64,000 nucleotides of DNA, taken from the NCBI GenBank assembly GCA_959347315.1, contig OY365810.1, positions 19,728,358 through 19,792,357 on the forward strand, given 5' to 3'. The translations under genes were made by a program, and so were the position numbers. Every line of letters starts with the position of its first letter. Position 1 is the stretch's first letter. The notes under the pieces are model-generated. The model was not told the DNA's origin. It did not search any database and saw nothing but the letters and a program-made list of their open reading frames with translations. Positions 11,935 through 22,448 of this stretch are shown here, one piece after another. The DNA is from Bimastos eiseni (Eukaryota; Annelida; Clitellata; Crassiclitellata; Lumbricidae).

Positions 11935-11977
11935 CGTCTGCCTAAGCACAGCCGGTCTGGCTGTGCTTAGGCAGACG
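11935..11977. other. Perfect hairpin, 19-bp stem and 5-base loop
   Basis: CGTCTGCCTAAGCACAGCC is followed by a 5-base loop and its exact reverse complement. It lies inside the Gypsy relic between protease-like and integrase-like parts. Confidence 0.9.
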
Positions 11978-12219
11978 AGTCATCTGGAGAAGGTGAAGTG
12001 GGCCCAGAAATAGGCCCGCCCGACTTTCTAGACTTTCTACGCCTCACCAGTAATTAACGAAAAAATGGCAAGCCGAATGCTCTTCGCTTGAACAAGCCAG
12101 GAAGTTAACCGGGCGAGGAAAACGCGGCTTTTTCTTAGAACATAAATTGTTGTACCATCATGATAGCACAGCAGGTCACGTGGTTACACAACTATGTCTC
12201 CCAGGGTCCAGAGCAGGTG

Positions 12220-13339
12220 TTGTATTAGAAATGGCCCATGATGCTCCTTTCGCGGGACATATGGGGCGTTCAAACCTGTGAAAGACAGAATTCGTCTCAG
12301 TTTCTGGTTCCCTGACATGGACGAACGAGTGCGTTCATACTGCGCCTTGTGTGTCATATGTCAACAGAGGGCGCCCGTCAAGGTGGCTCACTGCGTACCG
12401 ATTTAGCCAATCCCACGCAATGATGAACCCCCCTTCACCAGTTTGTACGCGGGTTGTATTGGCCCAATTCTGGCGCTAGGTGACCCCACTGTACCTAAGC
12501 CCGAATATAATTATGCCCTCGTTGTAGTAGATCGATTCTCTCGATGGCCAATGGCCTATCCGCTCAAGACAATGAGCGCTCGAGCAGTGTGTAACGCCCT
12601 CTAACAGATCTTTATGACGTTTGGTGTGCCTAACGTCATACAAACAGACTGCGGTACCAACTTCACTAGCAAGCTGAGGTATAAGGAGTTTTTTAATCGC
12701 CTTGGATGTTCTCCTCAATTCAACACTTCAGGACACCCGGAAGCCAGTGGCCTAGTTGAACGTTGCAATCAAACCCTGAAGACAATAATATATAAACTAG
12801 CACAATCTGATCCAGATGGATGGCACCATCTCTTGCCATTTCTCTTATGGAGTCTGCGCGAAAGGCTTTCGGCGACGACTCATATGAGCCCACACATGTA
12901 AGTTTATGGTACGTTACCCAAAGGACCCTTGAGTGTGCTCAAGGACTCATGGGCGTGAACCTTCAGCGTAGGTTTTACCTCTGAAGCATATCTTCAACAA
13001 CTTAAAGAGAACTAAGAATCAGCAAGGCTGCACGCCGAGTATCATTCAGACGGTGAACAGAAACGATACGTAACACAATACAATTTACGTAGTATGGATC
13101 GCCGTTATCAGGTTGGCGACCAGGTTATTGTTTTGGCTCCAGAGGCGAACGTAGACAAGTTGTACAGTCGCTGGAGAGGTACTGGTACGGTGATCCAAGT
13201 CAAATCACCATACTCGTACATAGTAGAGGTAGATTGGAAAAAGAGACATGTTCATGCAAACAAAATAAGAAAGTTCAATGAATGCACTGAGCAGGCGCTT
13301 GTGAGTAATTTTGAGTTGTCACAACAAAAAGTGAATTGA
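12220..13339 (+). pseudogene. Ty3/Gypsy integrase relic
   Basis: In several frames with stops: an HHCC zinc-binding region (HDAPFAGHMG, then CALCVICQQ), the catalytic core (VVVDRFSRWPMAYPL with the first Asp, then GVPNVIQTDCGTNFTS with the second, then SGLVERCNQTLK with the Glu), and a C-terminal chromodomain-like region from 13094 (VGDQVIVLAPE, KLYSRWRGTGTV). The DDE order and spacing fit Ty3/Gypsy integrases. Stops and frameshifts at about 12403, 12601 and 12902 show it is dead. Reverse transcriptase and RNase H were not found, so the middle of pol is missing or unrecognisable. Confidence 0.85.
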
Positions 13340-13680
13340 GATTTCAAATTAAAACTGGGTGCATAACAGACTATATTAGTGGTAGCAATATTCCTTTATG
13401 ATTTATTGTCTTTTGTAAATACAATTTGGCATGCGGAATTTATAGAAATTCACTCGCAGAAAGAAAGACACATGCGTGCGCGTACAAATGGGAGAAAAGC
13501 AGTATGTATGTAATGAATGCCACGTGAACTCGTCATTTCGGAGCTTAAATAAATTTGGCAGAGTTGCCGAGGAAAAAATAAAACTTATAGTTTCTGACTT
13601 TTACACCCCTGAATAAACAAAGGTAAAATTCTGTTGAATAAGCGCTTAGTTCAGCTGAATTTGGAAGGGTTACCGCGGCT
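13340..13680. other. Boundary region between Gypsy relic and LINE-A
   Basis: Non-coding, AT-rich. It could hold the 3' end of the Gypsy element and the LINE-A leader; no LTR ends were recognised. Confidence 0.4.
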
Positions 13681-14553
13681 GAAGAAGCGCATGGGTATAG
13701 GTCTACGAAAGACCTCGATGACCTATTCGAGCTGTTAAACCCAGCGGACGAGACTGTATGAACTGCCGGGATTTCTTGCAGAAAATCTGGAGCGAGTGCT
13801 GCATTTGAGACCAGAGGATCTTGACTTAGTCGTCCTGTCAAAGAAAGTAATCGCTATTGAAGACCACCTGAAACAGCTGACCCCAGCTGTTCAAATGGCG
13901 ACTTGTACTGACAAGCCAGTGATTGCGGGCGAGTCAGTATGCAAGCTTTGCCCGGGTGAAGGCGAACTAGTTCATAAAGATATTCAAAAGTCAACTACAT
14001 CTGCTAGATTGTTCACCGTAGTTATTGCATCTTCGCAGGGTGACGTGGACGGCAAAGGTGAAACATTTGTCACCATGTCTCAGAAAAAGCCGAAAACCAA
14101 GAAGCCAACAATTGTTGGCTCCTTTGCTGCCAGTGAGTCTATGGTTGCTGCTAGACCAGTTGCTCATAAATCAATTTTTCATGTGGACAATGCTTTGGCA
14201 GGATGTACCCCAAGTGCCATCATTGACCATCTTAAATCGCTGCACATTCCAGTCGTCTCTTGTTTCGAGTGCAAGTCGTGGAGGAAACTGGGGAAGGATG
14301 AAATTGTCAGCAGAGCTTTTTGGGTGTGTGTGGAGAAGGAGAACATAACAAAATATTAGACAAACAAATCTGGCCACCTGGCATTATGGTGAGGCTGTGT
14401 AAATTCAAATCTGATGTTGCCAAGAAGCTATCAGTAGGTGCGGATATGACGAGAAGCGCCACGTCTAATATAGACATTGAACAATCATCCCACACCAACC
14501 ATTCAGTAGACTCAGCTAACAAAACTGAGCAGGCATTGATTGATGGATTGTAA
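13680..14553 (+). pseudogene. LINE-A (CR1/L2-like) ORF1
   Basis: The protein begins before 13796 (LPGFLAENLERVLHL is in frame) and runs to 14359. It then continues in another frame from 14320 (KILDKQIWPPGIMVRL, then FKSDV) to the stop at 14551-14553. The C-terminal block with a WP.GI.VR motif is typical of ORF1 proteins of CR1/L2-type LINEs. One frameshift separates the halves. A Cys pair (CKLCPGEGE) hints at a degraded zinc-binding or PHD-like region. ORF2 starts at the overlapping ATG 14543, a translation-coupling arrangement. Confidence 0.65.
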
Positions 14554-14911
14554 GTTCTGTACAGTTGGTTCCTTTAATCTGCATGGGCTAAATCAAGGTC
14601 GGACAATGTTGTCTGAGCTGTGCAACACATGCTGTGTTATCTTTGTGCAAGAGCATTGGCTGTTGCCTATTAACCTGGATTGTTTTTCGGACATAGATGA
14701 TTAAGTTCACTGTTGGGGCTAGTTCAGCGATGAACAATGTTATTGGCCAAGGTGTTTTGAGGGGTAGGCCTTTTAGAGGTGTTGCCATTCTTGTGGACAA
14801 CAAGCTTGCATGCAACTTGAAAATATTGATGAAATCAGATAGACTTATTGCACTAAAAATTAAGAAAAGTCTGTTTATAAATGTTTACTTCCCTGTAATT
14901 ACTTATAATAA
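14543..14911 (+). pseudogene. LINE-A ORF2, N-terminal endonuclease part
   Basis: Starts MDCKFCTVGSFNLHGLNQG, then VIFVQEHWLLP with the catalytic Glu of APE-type endonucleases, then after a frameshift near 14690 GRPFRGVAILVDNKL and INVYFPV. It is interrupted at about 14911 by LINE-B. The start overlaps the ORF1 stop by eight or nine bases. Confidence 0.8.
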
Positions 14912-15410
14912 CATAACATGTTTTATAGTGGTTCAGAAGATCATATCTGTGTAAGAGCCATTCCTTTTTCTCCTTTTGTTTCCTCGTTACTTCTTTCTAA
15001 TACCCAAATTTCTTCAGTTTCTCCTTGAATGCGTTTACTGAATGTACTGCAATGGACTCTTCATCTGACTCATTCCATGCATTTACTACCCTTGAACTAT
15101 AAAATCTTTGCATCCATATACCAGCCGGTTTTTTATATATCTTGTATCTATGTCCTCTGGTTTTATTGTCCATGGTAAATGTGAAAAACTGTTGTACAGG
15201 TAGTGTGTCCTTCCCTCTTATTATTTTGTAAGTTTCAATCAAGTCTCCTCTTGTTCTTCTCTCCATTGTCAATCCACATCTCTTCAATCTCTCCCTTGTA
15301 TTTTAGATTTGCGTATCCTTTTATCATTTTCGTTGCTCTCCTCTGTATTCTTTCTAATTTCTCAATATCTTGTTTCAAGTATGGATTCCATGCTTGTACA
15401 CAGTACTCAA
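14912..15410 (-). mobile_element. LINE-B 3' end inserted in LINE-A
   Basis: On the minus strand the broken frames read YCVQAWNPYLKQDIEKLERI, then RRTRGDLIETYKII, TRGHRYKIYKK and FYSSRVVNAWNESDEE, ending NAFKEKLKKFGY. This is the conserved C-terminal tail of CR1/Rex-like reverse transcriptases. It is a 5'-truncated copy of about 0.5 kb. The flanks carry similar TAATAA-type sequence, compatible with a short imperfect target duplication, but the ends are approximate. Confidence 0.85.
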
Positions 15411-16225
15411 GGTAATAATAGCAACATCTATGATGATATATTGTTGGAAATAGTAGGCATTATTGTAAATGTGTTAAGTGACCACACTGATTGTAATATT
15501 ATTCTTGGTGATTTTAACCTGCAGTTTGTAAATGAGTTGTCAAGTCGTGCAATTTTTAATGACTTCATTAGGACCTCCAGGCAGAAGCTGTGTGACAGCA
15601 AAGTTGATAGCCCCACTCGTTTCACATACTCATGCGAGACGAACAATGCCAAGTCACTTATTGACCATTTCTTTGTTGATAAAGCTTTATTTGAAAAGGT
15701 ACAGTCATCTGAGATAATTGACAGTGGTATGAATCTCTCGGATCATCTACCTCTGCTACTGCACCTTTCTGACAGTCTACTGGATAATGGTGATGACCTT
15801 GTCAAGCAGGGTACAAATAGCATCAAGACCAGTCGTCTTAGATGGGACAAAGCAGATCTTGCAGCATATTATTGTGCCTCTAATATATATATCTAAGTCA
15901 CATCGACCCTTCAACATTCTTTACAAACTGTAATGTAGGGTGTTCTCGTGCACACGGGTATGACATAGATACTGTCTACAACATAATTGTTGATGGACTA
16001 TGTCTAGCTCAGATGAGCACTGTCCAAAAACCACTGCATCACACTATAAGCATTACTGGGATGGTGAGCTTACTGACTTGAAAAACAAGTCTATTGCTGC
16101 TCATGACCTGTGGAAAGCATGTGGACGACCCAGCCAAGGACCAATTCATGACACCAAAAGGTGTGCAAAAGCGGGCCATTAGAAACAAGAAATCGGTGGA
16201 AGATGCTTATCTGTCTAATGACTTG
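15411..16225 (+). pseudogene. LINE-A ORF2, rest of endonuclease and linker
   Basis: Continues from the LINE-B junction: IYDDILLEIVG, then ILGDFNLQF (catalytic Asp/Asn), SLIDHFFVDKALF and MNLSDHLPLLLHL (the SDHLP box). A linker with stops follows to about 16225, where the BEL element interrupts it. The endonuclease frame is intact for about 160 codons, so decay is moderate. Confidence 0.85.
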
Positions 16226-16454
16226 TGTTTGAAAGGCCCATAAAACTTAAAACGAATTTTGTACATAATTATTATTCGATAAAATCCAACTTCGAGAAAA
16301 CATCGACATATAAAATCAGAAACACGAAAAAATAAACAACCCAAAAAAACGAAGCATCCGACAAGCGAGCATTCCGCAAGAGTCCGCCCCAAAATGTATG
16401 ACGTCATACCAAGGAGGCTATTACTGCTAATAAAACTAAAAGTTCTTCTGAACA
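16226..16454 (-). repeat. BEL/Pao element, 3' LTR
   Basis: A 229-bp repeat with TGTT...AACA ends. Its left 105 bases match 25588-25692 with few differences, which defines the LTR pair of the minus-strand BEL element. The LINE-A linker lies directly on its left. Confidence 0.85.
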
Positions 16455-16467
16455 TAACCCTCCCCTT
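16455..16467 (-). other. BEL/Pao polypurine tract
   Basis: On the minus strand AAGGGGAGGGTTA directly precedes the 3' LTR, the expected site of plus-strand priming. Confidence 0.75.
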
Positions 16468-16502
16468 GTGATGTGCAACATCACCAAAAAAGAAAACTTC
16501 AA

Positions 16503-17754
16503 TCATTCATCATAACATGTTAATCGTCTGACATCAACAGAGACTTCTACCGGACACAAAGAGTTTATAGGTCGTGTAAAAACAGTCTGTCCAATCTTAA
16601 CCTTCACCACACGCACGTGTCCATCACGACCAGGATGAACAGCAACAATCTTTCCCAATGGCCAAGAACCTCTGGCTGTGTCTTGATTTATGACCAACAC
16701 AACGTCACCTACACGAAACTCCCGTTTTTGTGAATGCCACTTCTTTCCAGCTCCAAGTCCCGGTAACCATTCTTGCATCCACCGGTGCCAGAAATGCCGA
16801 ATCAATTCCTGAACTTGTCGCCAATGATACCTAGGATGAGGATTTTCATCAACCGGAAACGGCACAATTCACCATGCAGAAAATGGCTTGGCATCAGAGG
16901 AATAATATCATGTGTATTTGCCGACTGATATATGTCAATGGTCTTGAATTCAGAAGCGCCTCTGCTCCGATAAAGGCGCTCATCAGTTTTTCGTCACCGA
17001 CTTCTGCGTTTCCAAGACTAGCAGTAACTGCACGTTTTGCAACTTTTATCATGATCTCAAACACTCCTCCGAAGTGAGGCGCAACTGGTGGATTGAAACT
17101 CCATTTCAAACCGTGTGATGATGTAGACTGACAAGTTTCTGTTTATCCAATTGCGTTATCAGTTCTTGCAGTTCTCGATTTGCTCCAACAAAATTTCGAC
17201 CATTGTCCGATGTCATTTCCTTTGGAAAACCTCGACAACTAGCAAAACGAAATAACTCTTTTAAGAAGGAATCCGTGTCCAATCCATATGCCATCTCCAG
17301 ATGAACAGCTCTAGTCGTCATACAAGTGAACAGACACAAATAACGCTTTTGTCGGCTTTTACCACGTCCTCTTAACGTAAGGAATGGTCCAGCGAAGTCG
17401 AGAGCTGTATGGACGAAGCTCCTCAATGGATTTGGCAACTTGAGTCTACTACTAGGCAACGGTGCCATAATCTGATTGGCTGCCTTTGCAGTGCGCGTTT
17501 ACACATCATACATTTATTCTCCCATTCTCTAATGGCTTCACGTGCAGACAAAACCCAGTACTTCTTCGATAGTTCTGACAGTGCGTGATTAGTTCCACAG
17601 ATGTGAGCTCCTTTTTCGTGCTCATTCTTCACAATCAATCTGGTGATTCCATGACTTCGTGGTAGGATGATTGGGTAACGCGTTTCGTATGGCAATATTT
17701 ATGCATTAATTAATCTGCCATTGCTCCATGTTCGTCCAACTGCGGATTCAGTAC
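16503..17754 (-). pseudogene. BEL/Pao pol: integrase and C-terminal domain
   Basis: Reading right to left: a zinc-binding N-terminal region ([42 protein letters not shown]; 17423-17754), the catalytic core (TALDFAGPF with the first Asp, [12 protein letters not shown] with the second; 17106-17468), PVAPHFGGVFEIMIK with the Glu (16894-17109), and the BEL-specific C-terminal domain with GDVVLV and GRDGHVRVVKVK (16503-16865). All three DDE residues are present. Frames change at about 17700, 17450, 17100 and 16870, so the copy is inactive though well preserved. Confidence 0.92.
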
Positions 17755-18487
17755 TATCATAGGGTCAATATAATGCGACGTTATAGTTAGACAGACCACT
17801 CCAGGGAGGCATTGCTTAAGACTAGATCTGGGTCACTATAGGAGGTGCACTTGTGCACTAGTGATGATATTAGTTGGTCTGACGGCCTGTATTTTAGTAA
17901 AGGTATTCGGCCGGCTTCAGAGGTCAGAACTAGTAGCTCGTTGGATACATTGTCGGTGGTGTTCTTATATCTGGTTGGTCAGAACTGGGTGACCTGGCAG
18001 TCTGTTTCACAGGTCAGGCTTACTAGAGGAACAGTATTCTTGCATCAGGTCCCTCAGATTCGGCTGACCCCGCTGTTCGGTCTGACCGCACTGCCGCTCT
18101 GTCTGACTACGAGATTCAGTATAAAATAACCACGCACTGTAGACAAAGGGTCTGTCTGGTTGGAATCGCTCGTTGTTCGTGGGTTCCTTAAGGTATAGTC
18201 AAGTAGGTTGGAATCTTGGGAAGACTGCCGCTAGTGTTGCATTGGTGAAGTCCGCTATTGAACGTAGACGGTAACTGTGTCATGATCTAGATAAAATTAT
18301 TCATATATTTATTGTTATTATTCTGAATTCTCAAACTGAGTAGTAATGGATTATGAACTTTGTATATGTGAACTCATTATCAGCGTGATCGTGTATATTA
18401 AAGAACTGTGAAAGCTTGTAGACTAAGACGTCTAAGTACGCGGTGCAGATTAAGGTTAATGTTAGTTTCTAAAGTCTTTTGATTATT

Positions 18488-18522
18488 ATTAGAGTTATTA
18501 TTATTATTATTATTGTTGTTGA

Positions 18523-18576
<54 letters not shown>

Positions 18577-19537
18577 TCATTGGCATTGCCAACGGATCTG
18601 TCATCATGCTATCTGGGTCGCCGCTTGTCAGTGGACTGTAATCTTGACATGGTGCCCTGAAAAGCCACCGCATTGAAACGTTGGATCAATGCCGACAAGT
18701 TCTGGAAAAGGAAGTTTGTCTCTCGGGTGTCACCGGTAGTTGTCGAAAGTCGGCGTCCAGTCTCAGACAGAAAGGCGAGGCCCTCACTATTGAGGGGACC
18801 GAAGGTTTCTATAGCGATTGGAACAAAAGTGTATTTCTTCTCTAGCTCAGAATATTTTGTGTGTTTCCTTGTGGCTGCTATCTCCGCCGCTCCTCCAGCT
18901 GTGGAAGCTGTTTCGGGGATATAGGAAGCGGCCACTGTGTCCACCACAGTTGCGTCCCAAAGTAAGGTCCGCCCCCCACTCCACGGTATCAGGGTCTGCC
19001 CGTCCGGTCTCTTTCCATCTAATCTGGAAAGACCTGACGGTTCCTTGACTGCTGGAATACCGGCTCTGTTGAGGCTGCGATGGATTAGGTCGTTGATATT
19101 ACAGTGTCTTGCTTGACGGCCAAAACCCAATGAACAGGCCATGTGCGCCTCTGGCTGAGACGAAGGCGCCGCATGCGCAGGTGTGCGGCTCACAGATGGC
19201 CACCCCTAAACGTAGGCCGACCGCCACCCTCACGGTATCGTCCTCCAGTCTGAGATCGCGAAAAACGAGCGGGAGAGCGTATAGCCAGTCCGAGGCGTGT
19301 GGTGACTGCAAGGCCCTTAGTCTCGCCTGGTCAATTATTATTATTATATTGTATAAAGTATTAATATTATTATTATTGTTATTATTATTATTATGTCACA
19401 TATAGTGTTATTCATCATTGGCATTGCCAACGGATCTGTCATCAGGCTATCTGGGTCGCCGCTTGTCAGTGGATTGTAATCTTGACATAGTGCCCTGAAA
19501 AGCCACCGCATTGAAACGTTGGATCAATTAGAGTTAT
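18488..19537 (-). mobile_element. Head-to-tail LINE 3' ends with ATT tails inside one target duplication
   Basis: An 11-bp duplication ATTAGAGTTAT (18488-18498 and 19527-19537) encloses the insertion. Copy 1 (about 18573-19335) encodes on the minus strand, at 18609-19193, a LINE C-terminal domain with GIPAVKEPSGLSR, RPDGQTLIPW and LLWDATVVDTVAASY, resembling a PD-(D/E)XK-type endonuclease-like tail found in several marine-animal retroelements. Its 3' end carries an (AAT)n tail (18499-18572 on +). Copy 2 is only the last ~115 bases of the same element (19412-19526), with its own AAT-rich tail (19338-19410) abutting the 5' truncation of copy 1. Confidence 0.8.
18499..18572. repeat. (ATT)n microsatellite, LINE tail
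   Basis: Runs of ATT with a few substitutions, directly adjoining the LINE 3' terminus. On the opposite strand it forms the AAT tail of copy 1. Confidence 0.9.
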
Positions 19538-19782
19538 CGTTTACGTGTTAATAAAACAATTTATTTCGTTACATTTTATACCTCTCGTGCGAGTTGCTAA
19601 GTTCACCCATAAATTCCTGTAGGTAGATACTTCGTCTGGCTGATATCGTGGCTTAGCTATTTGTCTAAAAGGTAATTCCTTACACCTATAGATCGGCTAG
19701 GTACTCAGATAAGTGACACGTTATATATAAGAAAAGATTAACCTAGACGACATATGGTGAAGAACCTATTGGATGATAGTAC

Positions 19783-20621
19783 CAACAGTTTGCTGTTAGT
19801 TGGCAATACTTTCTTTTGAAGCAATGATCGATATTCCATACTGAAAGTTTCTTGTTGACAAGCTCTTATCACAAGTAGTTCAGCATCTTTGATTTCTTCA
19901 CACTGCAATTCACTCTGAATCCTATCTTGCATGGCCAATCCACAGTTGTTGACAAACTGCAGTACCCAGACTGCACACGTATCAATCGTCCCCAATTTGA
20001 AAATCTATCTGGATTCAATCGATCTTCCAGACGCACCGACGAACTGTGGAAAGTTGCGAACATCGACATTACCTTTTTCTCTCGATCAACTCTTTTTCTT
20101 TCACACGTAACTTCGATTGGTTCAATTGAGTTGCTCGGCCAGCAGTCCTCCAAAAACTGCAGAAATGCTGGACCGTTCCGCCAAAGCTCTTCCTCAACGA
20201 GATTTGAGGCTGTCATTCCCCTTGAGGCTAGATCTGCTGGATTCTGTTCTGATCGAATATGTTTCCACTGCTCTGGAGAAGTTGACGATTGGATTTCTCC
20301 CACTCTGTTTGCTACAAATGGTTTGTACGCTCGACTCTGACCTCTTATCCAATGTAAAATATTCATGCTGTCGCTCCAAAAGGTGACACTTGAACTCTTT
20401 ATGTCCAATGGACCAGCAATATTATTTCCCATTCGGAGTGCTAAGACTGCTGCCATCAATTCAAGACGCGGCACACTTGTTGATGCTAGTGGAGCCACCT
20501 TTGTCTTTGAACACACTAAACGGCTTGAAATGCGACCACTTCCATAAGTGCATCTTGCATATGCGACTGCACCATATGCATCGATAGAAGCATCAGCAAA
20601 TACATGTAATGACAGCTTCAA
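19783..20621 (-). pseudogene. BEL/Pao pol: RNase H and connection
   Basis: Minus-strand frame from 20621: LHVFADASIDAYGAVAY (first Asp of RNase H), PRLELMAAVLALRM (Glu), VTFWSDSMNILHWIRG (Asp) and SEQNPADLASRGM (final Asp). This is the Pao-type RNase H that follows the reverse transcriptase. After a frameshift near 19990 the tether continues as KDAELLVIRACQQETF to 19783, where the LTR-like insertion begins. Confidence 0.92.
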
Positions 20622-21751
20622 AAATTCCTCAGTTTCTTGTAGACAAATACATCTGGGAACCTTAATTCTGCCGACATCAATTCACAACACTGCCACATCT
20701 TTTGCAATAGCATCTTAGCTCGAACAATGTATGGGGCCAAGAAGCCTAACGGATCAAATAGAGAAGCAACTTTTTTTAACACATTCCGCTTGGTGCAAAC
20801 AAATCCTTCTTCACATAATTTGAAACGAAATGTGAAAACGTCCTCTCGTGCTAACCATATTATACCAAGTGTTTTTACTCCATAGAGATGGTCACCTTCA
20901 ATTTCTAGTTCCGTCATTTGATCTTCTTGTGGTATGTTTTTTAATACTTCACCCGAATTCGACAACCACTTTCGAGCATGCATATCTGCCCGACGAAGGA
21001 GCTCTGACAGCTGTTTATACAATTCTAGACCATCACTGACAGAAGTCACAGAGTTCACACTGTCATCCATATATGTTGCCTTCAGCACAGTTTCTGAAGC
21101 CAATGCAAACTGATCACAATATCGTCTTGCCTGTTCCTGAGCAACCAGCTGAGCACGAAAAGGGGAGCAATTCACTCCAAAAACAACATGTTTGAATTCA
21201 TAGGTATCTGGAGGTTGTCCATTGTCCATATACCGCCATAAGAAGTGGAAATAAGCTCCGTCCTTTTCATCTATTCCAACACGAAGATACATTTCCGCAA
21301 TGTCACAAACCACCACAATTGGATTTTTACGAAATATCAGCAAAACGTTTTCCAACTGTTGTTGCAGCTTTGGCCCTTGATTTATAGTCTGATTCAACGA
21401 TTGACCTCTGAAGTGGCTGATGCATCGAATACGAGCTTTGTCTTGGTCGTCACTTCATACTACAGGAAAGTGTGGTAGATACCAACTTCTTTCCTCTTTA
21501 CTGACAGCGCTCACTTTACGGATATAACCCTTTTCAAAATACTGGTCGATAGTTTTGGAGTAAGCAGTTTTGACTTCTTGATCTCTGTGGAGTTTCTTTT
21601 CTATGGACTCAAAACACTTCAAGGTCATGTCAAAATTATTTGGTAAGTCTGGTTGGCCATCCTTCCAAGGAATTTCCACTTGATATCTTCCACCAGAATA
21701 TTCCAATCTTGCTCGGGCTTCCTTTAGTAATACTTGATCATCTGGGGACAT
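20618..21751 (-). pseudogene. BEL/Pao pol: reverse transcriptase
   Basis: N-terminal part at 21455-21751 (RYQVEIPWKDGQPDLP, YFEKGYIRKV, WYLPHFPVV), then a frameshift. The main part at 20618-21397 has VVVCDIAEMYLRVGI (block A Asp), FGVNCSPF and the catalytic YMDDS box, followed by LGIIWL and SLFDPLGFLAP, all diagnostic for Pao. The RT palm core is open apart from the single frame change near 21400-21455. The RNase H frame overlaps its end by four bases, a frame change produced by decay. Confidence 0.93.
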
Positions 21752-22193
21752 AGTGTTACTCTCCGAATTTGCTACTTCTTCGAATTGATTTCATCAACTC
21801 CTTGAAGAAAATAAGTGGCGTTGAAATTCGTATGGAATCCAACAGCACCTGGCAATATTTTTCCCACACTAAGTCCAACCCAATGGTGTAAGCCGAGCCA
21901 CTGGCTGACCAGGCTTGCCTCAAACTTCCTTTTGAGCCAAATGCAGATCCACATAATCCAATCCAATCAACATATCGACTCTTCGTGACCTAAATGTAGG
22001 AAATTCAATTCTTCGCAGATGTGACCATTTTTTAGAATACTTCTTCCAGTCGATGACTTCCAAGCTGCCAGTTACTTTTCTCGTAGTGAAGGCACAAACT
22101 TTCACATTGACAGTTCTATCTAAGCTCTGAAGCTGGACGACTACTGGCATTGTTTTGAACACTTCGCTTTCACCATTTAAAACATTCACAGTT
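21752..22193 (-). pseudogene. BEL/Pao: C-terminal half of the protease region
   Basis: At 21920-22190 the minus strand reads ITVNVLNGESEVFK, VKVCAFTTRKV and FRSRRVDMLIGLDYVDL, the region after the aspartic protease that ends with the LIG.D motif typical of BEL elements. A frame change occurs near 21920-21966. The upstream half lies beyond the transposon at 22203-23812; the two halves are adjacent when the insertion and one target duplication are discounted. Confidence 0.85.
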
Positions 22194-22202
22194 ATCTCTC
22201 GA

Positions 22203-22336
22203 CGGGACAGGACTTTTAGGTCCCGCTCATTAGGTCCTGGACTATTAGGTACCACCGATTAGGTCCCGAGACAGTTAGGTCCCGGGTCAATAAGGTACTA
22301 GACGGTTAGGTACAGCAACGAAACAATTAAACTTAT
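22203..22336. repeat. MULE-like left TIR with phased TTAGGT motifs
   Basis: Contains seven repeats of TTAGGTCC/TTAGGTAC (one as TAAGGTAC), spaced about 14-17 bases apart. The right TIR (23679-23812) carries the same series inverted. These are good candidates for transposase binding sites. Confidence 0.85.
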
Positions 22337-22448
22337 TGTTAATAATCTTAGTACTAGCCAATTAAGTAAACAAAACTAAAACAAGTCAATTAATATCAAA
22401 ATTGAAAGTTTATTAATAGAGAGAGCAAGAAAAAGAAATACTAAACAT

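Larger units (their letters stand above)
17755..19778. mobile_element. LTR-like insertion in the BEL integrase N terminus, itself interrupted
   Basis: BEL coding similarity stops at 17754 and resumes at 19783. The foreign segment is flanked by GTAC on both sides (17751-17754, 19779-19782) and has inverted ends TATCAT...ATGATA. Without the LINE insertion at 18488-19537 it is about 1 kb and non-coding. A TATAAAA box near 18119 on the + strand suggests a solo LTR. The terminal bases are not the usual TG..CA, so the class is uncertain; the junctions themselves are well supported by the BEL protein. Confidence 0.65.

Noticed and set aside
18398..18676. Poly-Asn and poly-Ile frames
   Set aside because: Products of the (ATT)n tail of a LINE insertion.
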